Shown: positions 8,247 to 15,881, numbered from the stretch's first letter. The stretch: 64,000 bases of DNA from an uncultured Stenotrophomonas sp. (GCA_913775725.1 CAJYNG010000004.1:1-64000); one strand, 5' to 3'. The notes: generated by a model from the sequence alone, not told the origin. A program made the numbers and translations.

Positions 8247-9704
8247 CTACACGGCCATCTGGTGCTGGTTGAAGAAGGCGTTCATCAACTGCAGATAGCA
8301 CCTCCGATCTTTGTACCCCGTCCCGATGCAGATCGCCCCACGCATCTGGAGCAGGGCCAAGGCGGCCGTCAGGCGGTCCCGCTTCCGTACAGGTCCGTTA
8401 CGCAAGACGTCATTCCGCGGAATCCAGGTGTTGGACCACGCGCCGCCCCAGATCCGCATCTTAAGGTAGTGAGCCACAGCACGGGCATCGACCACGTCTT
8501 GGGGCGCGGCGTTTTCGGGCGAGAATAGGTACTTGTACTCACTCTCATGCCACTTAACGATTTCGAACGCACGATTGAGGGTGTCGACCGAGATCGGGCC
8601 GACCTCTTCCGCGAAGTAGTGCATCGCCGCTGCGAGGCGCGCCAGGATCTCCATCACCTTGGCAGCAAAGTCGTTGATGTCGCTCAGGTACTCGCCTTGG
8701 CGCAGCAAGCGCTCCGTCTCCTGCGCCAGCTCCACCCAACGACTCTTCGCATCCAAGCTGAACTCGATCAGTTCGCGTTCGAGCGATCCCGATTCGATCA
8801 TTGTTCGGTATCGATCCAGCAGCAAACCGATCCGTTGCTGGAACACCGGCAGATGCTCCCAGGTCGGCTCCTCGCCGTTTACCTGACGGAAGCCCATGTT
8901 CGATTGCGGCCAGCCCACCAGGTAACGCGCCCAATGACCACTGCCTTTGGCGACTGAACCCTTCCGGTCCAAGAATGCCTTGAGCGGTTCGTGCTGGGTC
9001 ATGATGCTGACCGACACGCGCGGATTCATGGCCAGCAGATTTTCGTCGGCACGATCGCGCATGAGCACGCCGGGCGAGTCCCACAGCCGGTTCAACAGGC
9101 CCAAATGCGACATCGCTTCGCTTCGAAACAGGACATGGCCCTCGTCAGTACTGATCGCAATCGACTCCCCGTCGCCCACCAGCGCCTCGGTGATTGCTTT
9201 ACCGGTGATCTCCTGGCGCATGAAGTAGCGCAATCGTGGTTCGATCGGCTTGCAGCGACCGTGCTCCAGCAGTCGAGCTTCCAGCTCGTCGCTATCCTGG
9301 CCACGACTGACCGCTCGCGCAACCGCACTTCGCAGGCCCTTATTCTTCGCCTCCCAAGCACCTAGTTCGGCTTGATACGCCTCCTTCTTATCCTTGTGGG
9401 AGGCCACTGCCTCCGTGTCAGCTTCGCGAAAGGGAGCGAACAGCAGCGAGGAGACCGTCGATTTGCGCTCGCCTGATTCGGCGATGATCAGCAGGTTCTG
9501 AGACACGGGCCTGATCTGACCCGTGGGTAGCTTGACGTCGATCAGTCCCTGGCAGGCCATGGAGATGGCATGGATCAAGCTCATGCCGATCAACGCCTCC
9601 GGCGCCTGAACATTGCGGGAAATCTCGTCACCCGCATCGCGCGCCACCCTCAGGAAGGCGTTCAGGGGATACCGGGGCGCGACCCGTCCGAAGGAGGTAA
9701 TCAT
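8247..9704 (-). CDS. DUF3987 (YfjI-like) protein of the element replication/maintenance module
   Basis: A 485-aa member of the DUF3987 family, common in phages, plasmids and integrative elements and thought to be a primase/helicase-associated P-loop protein. Residues 72-84 read LIIAESGERKST, a P-loop-like turn with K81 and S82. A central block holds ISTDEGHVLFRSEAMSHLG (acidic strand suggesting Walker B), then MTQHEPLKAFLDRKG and GHWARYLVGWP, which are typical of the family. It is the last gene of a minus-strand operon with the 113-aa and AlpA-like genes and overlaps the preceding gene by 4 bases. An exact biochemical role is not established for the family. Confidence 0.82.
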   Translation of the reverse strand: MITSFGRVAPRYPLNAFLRVARDAGDEISRNVQAPEALIGMSLIHAISMACQGLIDVKLPTGQIRPVSQNLLIIAESGERKSTVSSLLFAPFREADTEAVASHKDKKEAYQAELGAWEAKNKGLRSAVARAVSRGQDSDELEARLLEHGRCKPIEPRLRYFMRQEITGKAITEALVGDGESIAISTDEGHVLFRSEAMSHLGLLNRLWDSPGVLMRDRADENLLAMNPRVSVSIMTQHEPLKAFLDRKGSVAKGSGHWARYLVGWPQSNMGFRQVNGEEPTWEHLPVFQQRIGLLLDRYRTMIESGSLERELIEFSLDAKSRWVELAQETERLLRQGEYLSDINDFAAKVMEILARLAAAMHYFAEEVGPISVDTLNRAFEIVKWHESEYKYLFSPENAAPQDVVDARAVAHYLKMRIWGGAWSNTWIPRNDVLRNGPVRKRDRLTAALALLQMRGAICIGTGYKDRRCYLQLMNAFFNQHQMAV

Positions 9705-10042
9705 TCGTCCTCTCCCTGGTCAGTCGCAGCCTGCTCGTCGAAAGGCCGTCCGCAGCCGGTGCAGATAGCGACATCACCCGCCTCCTCCCGGCGCTCGCGC
9801 TCCGCATTCAACAGCTTGCGAAACTGGGCTTGGTTCAGCTTGTAGCCGTAAGCAGCATTGAAGCGCTCCATCACCAGCCGCTTGCGCATACGCTGAATCA
9901 GGTGATGCTCCAGCACCGGGTAGGCTTCACGGAAGTCCGTCTCCAGCTTGCTCTTGCCCAGGTTCAAGTCTTGGGCCAGGGCATGCTGCAGGCGATCCAG
10001 GGGGCTATGGATGCCGGCCAGGGTCTCGGCGAGGCTATTCAT
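9701..10042 (-). CDS. Hypothetical element protein, 113 aa, with CxxC pair
   Basis: A small acidic protein with a central basic helix (RMRKRLVMERFNAAYGYKLN) and a C-terminal CTGCG half-zinc-finger-like motif. It lies between the AlpA-like and DUF3987 genes: its ATG at 10042 follows the AlpA stop by two bases, and its end overlaps the DUF3987 start by 4 bases. This implies translational coupling. The frame is open much further upstream, but that extension only mirrors alpA in another frame. Function unknown; probably element replication or regulation. Confidence 0.72.
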   Translation of the reverse strand: MNSLAETLAGIHSPLDRLQHALAQDLNLGKSKLETDFREAYPVLEHHLIQRMRKRLVMERFNAAYGYKLNQAQFRKLLNAERERREEAGDVAICTGCGRPFDEQAATDQGEDE

Positions 10043-10044
10043 GC

Positions 10045-10353
10045 TCACAGCCCTCCCTTGCTGGGACCGGACTTGGCAGCACGGCCCTGCAACCAGGCGA
10101 TGGCTTCGTGGGTCCAGTAGAACTTCGGCGAGTTCTCTCCGTCGTAAAGGGGGACACCTTTGGGAAAGGACGGATCCTCCTTCATCAGCATGTAGGCCTT
10201 GCTGCGACCGACCGGGATAACGCGGAGCAGGTCCTTCAGGCTCAGGACCGGACGGTCCCGCAACCCTTCCGGAATGCATGCGAGCGCTGCATCATCAGGC
10301 AAAGCGGTGCCATAGTCCGGCATCAACGCCGAATTAGTCTGGATCGTGTTCAT
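10045..10353 (-). CDS. AlpA-like helix-turn-helix regulator
   Basis: A 102-aa DNA-binding protein. The C-terminal half, VLSLKDLLRVIPVGRSKAYML followed by a beta-hairpin and THEAIAWLQGR, fits the AlpA/phage-excisionase MerR-like helix-turn-helix family. Relatives control integrase expression or excision of P4-like islands. AAGG lies nine bases upstream of the ATG at 10353; a longer frame is open but has no better start. It is the first gene of the operon with the 113-aa and DUF3987 genes. A perfect hairpin lies 44 bases upstream. Confidence 0.8.
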   Translation of the reverse strand: MNTIQTNSALMPDYGTALPDDAALACIPEGLRDRPVLSLKDLLRVIPVGRSKAYMLMKEDPSFPKGVPLYDGENSPKFYWTHEAIAWLQGRAAKSGPSKGGL

Positions 10354-10396
10354 TTTGGAAACCTTCGTGTGTAGATGGGAGGAGTCCGGCCGGATT

Positions 10397-10421
10397 CCCG
10401 ACAGGCCGTGTGCCTGTCGGG
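10397..10421. promoter_or_regulatory. Perfect hairpin in the alpA leader
   Basis: CCCGACAGG (10397-10405) and CCTGTCGGG (10413-10421) with a 7-base loop, 44 bases upstream of the alpA ATG. There is no T-run on the minus side, so an operator or mRNA structure is more likely than a terminator. Confidence 0.5.
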
Positions 10422-10826
10422 ATGCATTTGATTCGTTGGCGGTCCCGATTGGAATGTCCAAAAAATCAAGGTTTCGGTTTTGGGCCCATATCGGCGCCCA
10501 GCAGGTTGCGTCATCGGCCCACTTGGGGTCATCAGATCATTGCTGGCGAGACGCTCCCGCCGCCAAACCAGAGGCAGGCTTTCAGCGTTGTCATTGCTCG
10601 GGTGATGGCGTTCGGTCGCGAGGGTGATCTGCTCCGATAGGGGCACCAGCGGGCACTACTGATGCGTGAGTACCTGGCTGCGGGGTCGTTCGCTGCGCGC
10701 GCGGTTCCGCTACGACGAGGCGTCATCACCAGCCATGCCAGCCTCGAGTCGCAGAACGCTCGATGCGTGCAGCCGATGGTGGCTGCTCGGCGGAAGGGAT
10801 AAAGAAAAAAACTGACTCGACGCCCG
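10422..10826. other. Long leader or non-coding stretch upstream of alpA
   Basis: About 400 bases without a believable gene; open frames on both strands are short, overlap each other and lack ribosome sites. It lies between the alpA operon and the frameshifted small gene, both on the minus strand. It could hold the operon promoter; no clear -35/-10 pair was identified. Confidence 0.35.
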
Positions 10827-10851
10827 GCAGGGGGCGCAAGGCCCCCTGCCA
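10827..10851 (-). terminator. Hairpin terminator after the frameshifted small gene
   Basis: GGCAGGGGGC (10827-10836), loop GCAAG, GCCCCCTGCC (10842-10851). On the minus strand the stem is followed 14 bases later by TTTTTTTC (about 10811-10805). It lies 27 bases beyond the small gene ending at 10878. Confidence 0.6.
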
Positions 10852-10877
10852 GTCCATCTGTCGCGTCAGACCGTGAG

Positions 10878-11103
10878 CTAGAACGGCAGCCAATCCTCAG
10901 TGGCGATCAGCCCGTCAAGCCGAGACGCCAGCCGCTCGTAGTAGGCCGCCTCTCTGATCAGCCTATCGGCAGCCTGCCGCCGGCGGGCACGATCCCGCCA
11001 GCTGCCACTTGGGTTTGCATCCAGCGCTGTGGCCTGAGCCCATAGTTCCGAAGCTCGCTCACTAGCCCAGGCAGCTTTCCTCTCGTCTATCGTTTTTTTT
11101 CAT
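10878..11103 (-). pseudogene. Small basic protein gene interrupted at an A8 tract
   Basis: An ATG at 11103 has a good ribosome site (GGAG, six bases upstream) and is followed at once by eight A residues. In that frame translation stops after 13 codons. With one A fewer, the same start opens a 73-aa frame beginning MKKTIDERKAAWASERASEL and ending ATEDWLPF, rich in Arg and Ala and plausible as a helical protein. Either the gene was lost by slippage in the A-run, or slippage of polymerase or ribosome is part of its expression. Function unknown. It is co-directional with the membrane protein gene 53 bases upstream. Confidence 0.55.
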
Positions 11104-11156
11104 TTGTACTCCGGTCATACGAAGCGGCCAGCCGATAGCTGGCCTTTTGGAGCCGA

Positions 11157-11501
11157 TCAGGCTGGGTCGTTGCCACTGGCAGCCTGCTCTGGGATGACCC
11201 CGATCTGCTTGGCCTTGATCTGGCTGGAGAGCAAGGCGCTGGTGACCATGTAGGCAATGGTTGCCAGTACGCCGATCCAAGCATCAATAGACAGGTTGAA
11301 CATCAGCCAGCCGCCATGGAAGGCCCAGAAGAGAATCGGGGACCAGATCCCGATTGCCTTCCGCAGCTTGACCCGGTTGACGACCACGTTGTTCTGGAAG
11401 TGCGGCAGCGGGAGCCTATTTTTCTTGAGGCTCAGGTATGCCCTGATCGTCAGGGGGACCAGGAAGAAGGTCATCAGAACGTTGTAGAGGATGACGCCCA
11501 T
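11157..11501 (-). CDS. Small integral membrane protein, 114 aa
   Basis: Not recognised by family. Three hydrophobic segments are visible: residues ~3-20 (ILYNVLMTFFLVPLTIRAY), ~52-68 (WSPILFWAFHGGWLMF) and ~72-92 (AWIGVLATIAYMVTSALLSS), with a basic loop between the first two (LKKNRLPLPHFQNN). AAGGAG lies nine bases before the ATG at 11501. It is divergent from the XRE repressor, so both are probably controlled from 11502-11683. A role in entry exclusion or membrane stress is possible but not shown. Confidence 0.7.
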   Translation of the reverse strand: MGVILYNVLMTFFLVPLTIRAYLSLKKNRLPLPHFQNNVVVNRVKLRKAIGIWSPILFWAFHGGWLMFNLSIDAWIGVLATIAYMVTSALLSSQIKAKQIGVIPEQAASGNDPA

Positions 11502-11593
11502 GGTGTGTTGCTCCTTGTTGGTTGGTGACTGGCTGCCCCCCTCGTGGAGCGAGAGGGCACGAAGGAAGAGCGTGCTGCGGTAAAAAAGAGAGC

Positions 11594-11642
11594 TTGACCA
11601 TGCCCTCTATTTGGTAGATAGAGTCTGCCACGACAATAGAGG
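11594..11642. promoter_or_regulatory. Probable promoter/operator of the XRE repressor
   Basis: TTGACC (11594-11599) is a -35-like element. Just after it lies the inverted repeat CTCTAT (11605-11610) / ATAGAG (11618-11623), and a third half-site AATAGAG follows at 11636-11641. The repeat sits where the -10 would be, typical of an autoregulated repressor. It lies 40-90 bases before the repressor start. Confidence 0.5.
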
Positions 11643-11683
11643 CTTTGTCATGATTCGGCGACCCTACGAACTCCTTTCCGTCG

Positions 11684-12094
11684 GTGCCCGAGACCTCGCC
11701 CCGCGCCCTATTCGCTGCTCGTCTTGCCCAGGCAAGGCAGCTGCGTGGGCTGAGCCAGCGCGCATTGGGGGACCGCATGGGCTTGGGTAAGGAGAAGGGG
11801 TCTTCGCGAATCAATCGCTACGAGCACCAGGTAACTGCCATCGGTTTCGACAACCTCGGCAACTTGGCTCAGCTCTTAGATGTGCCTGCGTCTTATCTGC
11901 TGGCATCCGATGCCCCGATGGCTGACGCAATCTTGGCCCTATCCAAGGCGGACGAAGGCCAGCGGGATGCGCTGGCCAAGTTCATTTCGGCCCTCCTCGA
12001 AGATCCCAAATCCTTTGCTGTGGTCGACGTGCTTCTCGAAATGTCAGAGCAGGAACGTGCCAGCGTGTTAGAGCACGTCAAAGGAAAGCCGTAG
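11684..12094 (+). CDS. XRE-family (cI-like) repressor
   Basis: A 136-aa DNA-binding protein. Residues ~10-70 are a Cro/cI-type helix-turn-helix (ARQLRGLSQRALGDRMGLG then SSRINRYEHQVTAIGFDNLG, LAQLLDVPASYLL). The C-terminal third is helical (ADEGQRDALAKFISALLED...MSEQERASVLEHV), probably for dimerisation. The GTG start at 11684 has no good ribosome site, so the start is uncertain. It is divergent from the small membrane protein gene and preceded by an inverted repeat it may bind. It probably governs expression of the element's genes. Confidence 0.85.
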   Translation: MPETSPRALFAARLAQARQLRGLSQRALGDRMGLGKEKGSSRINRYEHQVTAIGFDNLGNLAQLLDVPASYLLASDAPMADAILALSKADEGQRDALAKFISALLEDPKSFAVVDVLLEMSEQERASVLEHVKGKP

Positions 12095-12169
12095 CCACTG
12101 AGAATCGATAAGACCGACTCGAATTGCTGTCTGGTCCCTTGCGATCAATGTAGAGAGCCGCCGGGACTA

Positions 12170-12691
12170 CTAGGGCTGCAGCATGCCCTGTGCGGCCATC
12201 GACAACGCCCGATCCGCCGTAACCACGAAGTGATCTAGCAGCTTGACATCGACCAGGCCAAGAGCCTCTTTGAGGCGTGTCGTAATTGCTCTGTCGGCAG
12301 CCGACGGGTCTGGGTTTCCACTGGGATGGTTGTGGGCCAGGATTACGGCTCCTGAGTTCAGGGCCAGTGCCCGTTGCAGCACGATCCGCGGATAGACATT
12401 GGCACCATCGATCGTTCCGGAGAACAGCCGTTCGACCGCCAAAAGTCGGTGTTGAGCGTCAAGAAACGCCACCTCAAAGTGCTCTCGCGTCTCATGAGCT
12501 AATCGAAGGCGGAAGAACGCACCACAGGTGGCGACGTCATTCATAGCTTGCCCTGGCTTACAGGCTCGGCGCTGCAGTATCCGCAGAGCTCGGGCGATCG
12601 CGCGATCATCTCGAAGCTGCGAAGCCGCCTCCATCGCAGCGCACTCGGCACCGGCTAGAGGATCTACTCGAGAGTGGGGTTGCCTCATCAT
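12170..12691 (-). CDS. RadC-like JAB-domain protein
   Basis: A 173-aa protein with the MPN/JAMM fold of the RadC family. The metal-binding motif is complete: LAHNHPSGNPDPSAADRAIT (H120, H122 and the downstream Asp). The N-terminal helix-hairpin-helix of chromosomal RadC is missing, as usual for copies on islands and plasmids. Such proteins are frequent in mobile elements; despite the old name a role in DNA repair is not supported, and the activity is unknown. Its start overlaps the end of the 69-aa gene by 4 bases, so the two are probably coupled. Confidence 0.85.
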   Translation of the reverse strand: MMRQPHSRVDPLAGAECAAMEAASQLRDDRAIARALRILQRRACKPGQAMNDVATCGAFFRLRLAHETREHFEVAFLDAQHRLLAVERLFSGTIDGANVYPRIVLQRALALNSGAVILAHNHPSGNPDPSAADRAITTRLKEALGLVDVKLLDHFVVTADRALSMAAQGMLQP

Positions 12692-12897
12692 CGACTTCCC
12701 GCCTCACGGCCAGCTCCATTCCCCGCACGAATGGCGGGCCTCCTGAGACGCCCACGCGGCATCTTCACTTCTCCACTATCGCCTTCTGAATCGGCAGCTG
12801 TCACGTTGTCGCACCGACCAGGCCTCAAGTCCCTGGCCGCCAGCCAGAGACCCTGTATGCGCTGGGCCAGACCTTCAAATGAATGCATCATCGTCAT
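12688..12897 (-). CDS. Hypothetical small protein upstream of radC
   Basis: A 69-aa basic protein of unknown function with a hydrophobic/aromatic N-terminal part (FEGLAQRIQGLWLAARDLRPG) and an Arg/Gly-rich tail. AAAGGAA directly precedes the first of three closely spaced ATGs (12897-12888), so the second or third ATG has the better spacing. The 4-base overlap with radC is the main reason to accept it as a gene. Confidence 0.5.
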   Translation of the reverse strand: MTMMHSFEGLAQRIQGLWLAARDLRPGRCDNVTAADSEGDSGEVKMPRGRLRRPAIRAGNGAGREAGSR

Positions 12898-12922
12898 TTC
12901 CTTTGTAGTTGACAGCAGAAAC

Positions 12923-12953
12923 GCACAAGGCCCGGACTAGCCGGGCCTTGTGC
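12923..12953 (-). terminator. Perfect 13-bp hairpin after the small membrane peptide gene
   Basis: GCACAAGGCCCGG (12923-12935) and CCGGGCCTTGTGC (12941-12953) with a 5-base loop. It lies 24 bases beyond the stop of the 40-aa peptide gene and upstream of the 69-aa gene. On the minus strand GTTTCTG follows, so termination is plausible though the T-run is short. Confidence 0.6.
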
Positions 12954-12976
12954 GCTCTGTATGTGCCTCATTGGGA

Positions 12977-13099
12977 TCAGGAATCCATGAAGCTGCAGTT
13001 GACGCAGTTGCTTGGAGCGGTGCACTTCACCACCCCCGCCAGTACTGCTGTGGCGACCACCATCACGCAGTAGATCAACTCGATCTTGCTGTTCGTCAT
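12977..13099 (-). CDS. 40-aa single-span membrane peptide
   Basis: Reads MTNSKIELIYCVMVVATAVL then AGVVKCTAPSNCVNCSFMDS. One hydrophobic span (about residues 7-24) is followed by a short tail with three cysteines (K-C-T, N-C-V, N-C-S). A compact gene with a perfect terminator hairpin 24 bases downstream argues that it is expressed. GTG directly precedes the ATG and the ribosome site is weak. It could be a small toxin of the type I kind, a membrane regulator, or chance; no partner antitoxin RNA could be identified by reading. Confidence 0.5.
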   Translation of the reverse strand: MTNSKIELIYCVMVVATAVLAGVVKCTAPSNCVNCSFMDS

Positions 13100-13673
13100 C
13101 ACGTGTACTTATCCAGGGCTGCCAGCGGAGCCCTATCCGCAAGGACTCTCATTAGCGTCCTCAACGTGGTAGTACAGGTTTGAAATTTCTTTGATTCCAG
13201 TCGAGCGAAACACCCGCCTTCAGATCAGGCCGGCTTTGCCTAGCGAACAGGCCTCCGAACGATCTTCTCGGCGGCCTTTTGGGCCGGAGCACTCTCCGCC
13301 TTACTCTTGTGTCCGGCCCTTAGGTGCTTTCTCGAGCACAGCCTTGCCGACCTTAGCCTGCGGCTTGACTGAATTTGCGGCAGGATACCTTTCGCCGACG
13401 TTTACGACACTCAACGCCGTGCCTTGGGGGGACCTAGCCCAAGCAGTAAAGATCTTCGGTGTCAGTCCCTACACGTCCGAGTAAGACCAATTGCGACAGC
13501 CTGCGCCCAGCGTCGCGCGGACCGTAGCAATCATGCGTCGGAATTGGAGAGCGCTCCCGTGAAAATGGGCGACACGACGAAATTCGGCGCCGTCCGACCC
13601 TAAATCAACGAAAATGGGCTACTGCGCCAAGCTCCGCTTGGCCCAAGCATCAGCGACTCTATTTCTTCGAGTG
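13100..13673. other. Stretch without a secure gene
   Basis: A 97-codon plus-strand frame (13191-13484) has no ribosome site. On the minus strand a frame from about 13465 to a stop at 13301 gives a more protein-like basic peptide (GTALSVVNVGERYPAANSVK...), but it lacks an ATG or GTG start, so it may be a truncated gene. A short hairpin (CGGCC/GGCCG near 13270-13286) follows it. The decamer GAAAATGGGC occurs twice in direct orientation near 13561 and 13609, possibly the end repeats of a lost insertion sequence. Confidence 0.35.
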
Positions 13674-14141
13674 CTATCGGTGCTGGAAGGATAAGTGACT
13701 CGCAAACGTGGCACAGCAAGTTCCCACAAATGTTTCAAGCAGCTCTTTGGGCTGGGCCGGGACCTCATATGGACGAGGGCAGCTCAGCTTCTGCATGTAA
13801 TCAGCGAGTGGCAATAATGCCTCCATGTCGAGCTTCATTTCCAGCCGGTGACTGATCTTGTTACGCAGCGTATTCATGTGCTTAATTGCAGGGATCGGGT
13901 CATATTTTTGCTCACACACCAAAACTTCCCATCTCAGCAAGTTTATACGCTGACCGAAGCTGAGCCTCGGCTTCTCCCAATCAAACTGAGGGAGGGTCGT
14001 CTTCAGATACTCGTCCATGTAGTGCTCAATCAAAAGATGGCACGTCAAAAAGTATCCGAGTAGCTCGTGATCGATGTCTGAAATGCGTCTCCAAGCTACT
14101 GAACCATCTTTGACACCGTCGAACATTGGCGGGAGGTTCAT
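13674..14141 (-). CDS. HEPN-like small protein, candidate RNase effector
   Basis: A 155-aa mostly helical protein. The key segment is LRNKISHRL: R93-N-K-I-S-H98 fits the Rx4-6H active-site motif of HEPN ribonucleases, preceded by the helices HLLIEHYMDEYLKTTLPQF and LSFGQRINLLRWEV that are typical of HEPN-like/DUF4145-like folds. Many HEPN proteins cut RNA in toxin-antitoxin or abortive-infection systems. It lies 145 bases downstream of the P-loop ATPase on the same strand, next to the island integrase. The assignment rests on motif and fold impression only; a non-catalytic HEPN protein is possible. Confidence 0.55.
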   Translation of the reverse strand: MNLPPMFDGVKDGSVAWRRISDIDHELLGYFLTCHLLIEHYMDEYLKTTLPQFDWEKPRLSFGQRINLLRWEVLVCEQKYDPIPAIKHMNTLRNKISHRLEMKLDMEALLPLADYMQKLSCPRPYEVPAQPKELLETFVGTCCATFASHLSFQHR

Positions 14142-14286
14142 GCGATTTCCTCTCTCCTCTAAACATCATGGGTGCGAACGGTTCCAAGCGGTCGCGACTA
14201 GCTTGGGTGCCACTCCCCATGGCTGCTAGTAACAACACGGAATCAGAGCGGGTGATGCGACGGGAGGAGTTTACTCCATCTACATT

Positions 14287-15789
14287 TCACGCATCTCTCC
14301 GAATTTCGATGTTGTTCTCGACAGCGAATCGGACCTTCGGATCCCTAATCTCGTAAAGCGTTGAGCCGTTGGGACCCTTATCCTCACAGCGACGGACTAG
14401 GCCCATTCCCTCCATTCCTACAATGTAATTCGGTGTTGAACTACCTGTTCCAGCAGCCGCACTGAGACTGTTGGTGGTGAATTCAACGCTGTCGAGCTTG
14501 TTGAGGTGCGCAATATACGAGTATACATCAGAGCTGTTCGCGCGAGCATCCTTCCTTCTTGGGTAATACTCGTAGTAGGTAAATCCTCTTACAAAACGTC
14601 GAATCCCATTTTCCATCGCCCTCGTACTGATAATCGTGGATGTGCGGTCGAGTGCGAATTGCTCACGAATGATCTGATGCATGAGCTGCCATAGGTCGCG
14701 CGGGTTGGAATTAGCGAGCGGAAGAACCTTATCGCGAAAGAATACATTGCATTCAAGTATTGACTCATGAGAGACAACATTTCCTTCCGAGTGATGCTCA
14801 AGTCGTTTATCTAGAACCATAAGCAGCTCCTTCGGCTCCCAACACACTTGCTCGACGCAGAACTTGTTGGCGCGAAAGTCAGGCTTAACTTTCTGAAAGG
14901 GGACGCTCCAGATAGAGAACAAGAAGTGAAGATCTTGTATGTAGAAAATGTCATTTTCAGCCAGAAAAGGGCGAAGAAATGTTGCGATCAGTTCTGAATC
15001 ATTGCGAAGCCGTGAGTCCTCATCGACTCGGTCGATAACTATAGTTATTTTCCGCATTCCGACTTTCCCACAGAGAGCAATAGTCTGCTTAAGAATCACC
15101 AAATTTGCTTTTGATTCATCTAAAGCACCGTCTATTTTTAGCTCGACGGCCTGTAGATATTCCCGAGCGCCTCCGGCTGCAGGCTGTGGCAAGCCTAGAG
15201 ATTTGCTAACCGTCTCTGAAAGCAGGTCAACGGCGGCTCCGGCAGCACTGTTGATAAGACCTCTGAAGAAGTTGAAGGTCGACACCATAAGACGCTTTGC
15301 CGGATGATGTTGGACTTGTCTGAGATCCTCCATCAACGCGTTACGGGAGAGCACTGAAGTGTGGTGCTGCAATAGATAAGAAAGGAGGGTTTTCTCCTGC
15401 CTAGTAAGTTTGTAGGGCCGGCGAAAATCCGATATCGTAGGCAGCAGCCGCTTAATAATAGCTGTGGCTAGCGTCGATATATATAGACTGCAGACGTCGG
15501 ATTGACTTGGGATGACCGGGACCTCAGAAAAATCCGTTATTTCGGCCACCGTCGAACTGGGATCGCACGCCTTCACCAGCTCAAAAAGCAGCGCGGTCTT
15601 ACCCGTCCCGCGCTCGCCGTAGAGGAAGATGTTCTTACGCGACTTCGCTGCATCGACAGCAGTTGAGTACGCGAGTGGACGAACGAACGCCGCACTAAGA
15701 AACTCTTTCTCTTCCTCAGCAGTGAACACCGAGAAAGGGTACTTGGCGAATCCCATGCCTTGTGTAAAGGTATCGAAATCGAGTGACAT
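14287..15789 (-). CDS. P-loop ATPase (ORC/CDC6- or Sll1717-like), putative defence sensor
   Basis: A 500-aa AAA+/STAND-like ATPase. Walker A is YGERGTGKTALL (K64, T65). Walker B is ITIVIDRVDED (D253, then D256/E257). Residues ~420-490 look like a winged helix (VYSYIAHLNKLDSVEFTTNS...VGMEGMGLVRRCED...YEIRDPKVRFAV). There is no signal peptide or transmembrane domain. Codon use is AT-richer than anything else in the window (ATA, TCA, GAA frequent), pointing to recent transfer. The HEPN-like gene follows on the same strand. ATPases of this kind in integrase-proximal cargo are often the sensor or switch of antiphage systems; that role is inferred. Confidence 0.72.
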   Translation of the reverse strand: MSLDFDTFTQGMGFAKYPFSVFTAEEEKEFLSAAFVRPLAYSTAVDAAKSRKNIFLYGERGTGKTALLFELVKACDPSSTVAEITDFSEVPVIPSQSDVCSLYISTLATAIIKRLLPTISDFRRPYKLTRQEKTLLSYLLQHHTSVLSRNALMEDLRQVQHHPAKRLMVSTFNFFRGLINSAAGAAVDLLSETVSKSLGLPQPAAGGAREYLQAVELKIDGALDESKANLVILKQTIALCGKVGMRKITIVIDRVDEDSRLRNDSELIATFLRPFLAENDIFYIQDLHFLFSIWSVPFQKVKPDFRANKFCVEQVCWEPKELLMVLDKRLEHHSEGNVVSHESILECNVFFRDKVLPLANSNPRDLWQLMHQIIREQFALDRTSTIISTRAMENGIRRFVRGFTYYEYYPRRKDARANSSDVYSYIAHLNKLDSVEFTTNSLSAAAGTGSSTPNYIVGMEGMGLVRRCEDKGPNGSTLYEIRDPKVRFAVENNIEIRRDA

Positions 15790-15881
15790 CGAACTGTTCC
15801 ATCAATTGGTGTCGATAATTTATCACCTCGGGGAGGACCGTCACACCTCATTGGCCGAGATAATACATCCGGGTTGGCGAA

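Noticed and set aside
14717-15789. Classifying the ATPase as a transposition protein (TniB/IstB)
   Set aside because: It is about twice the usual length, no transposase is adjacent and the C-terminus looks like a winged helix; the ORC/STAND-like reading fits better.
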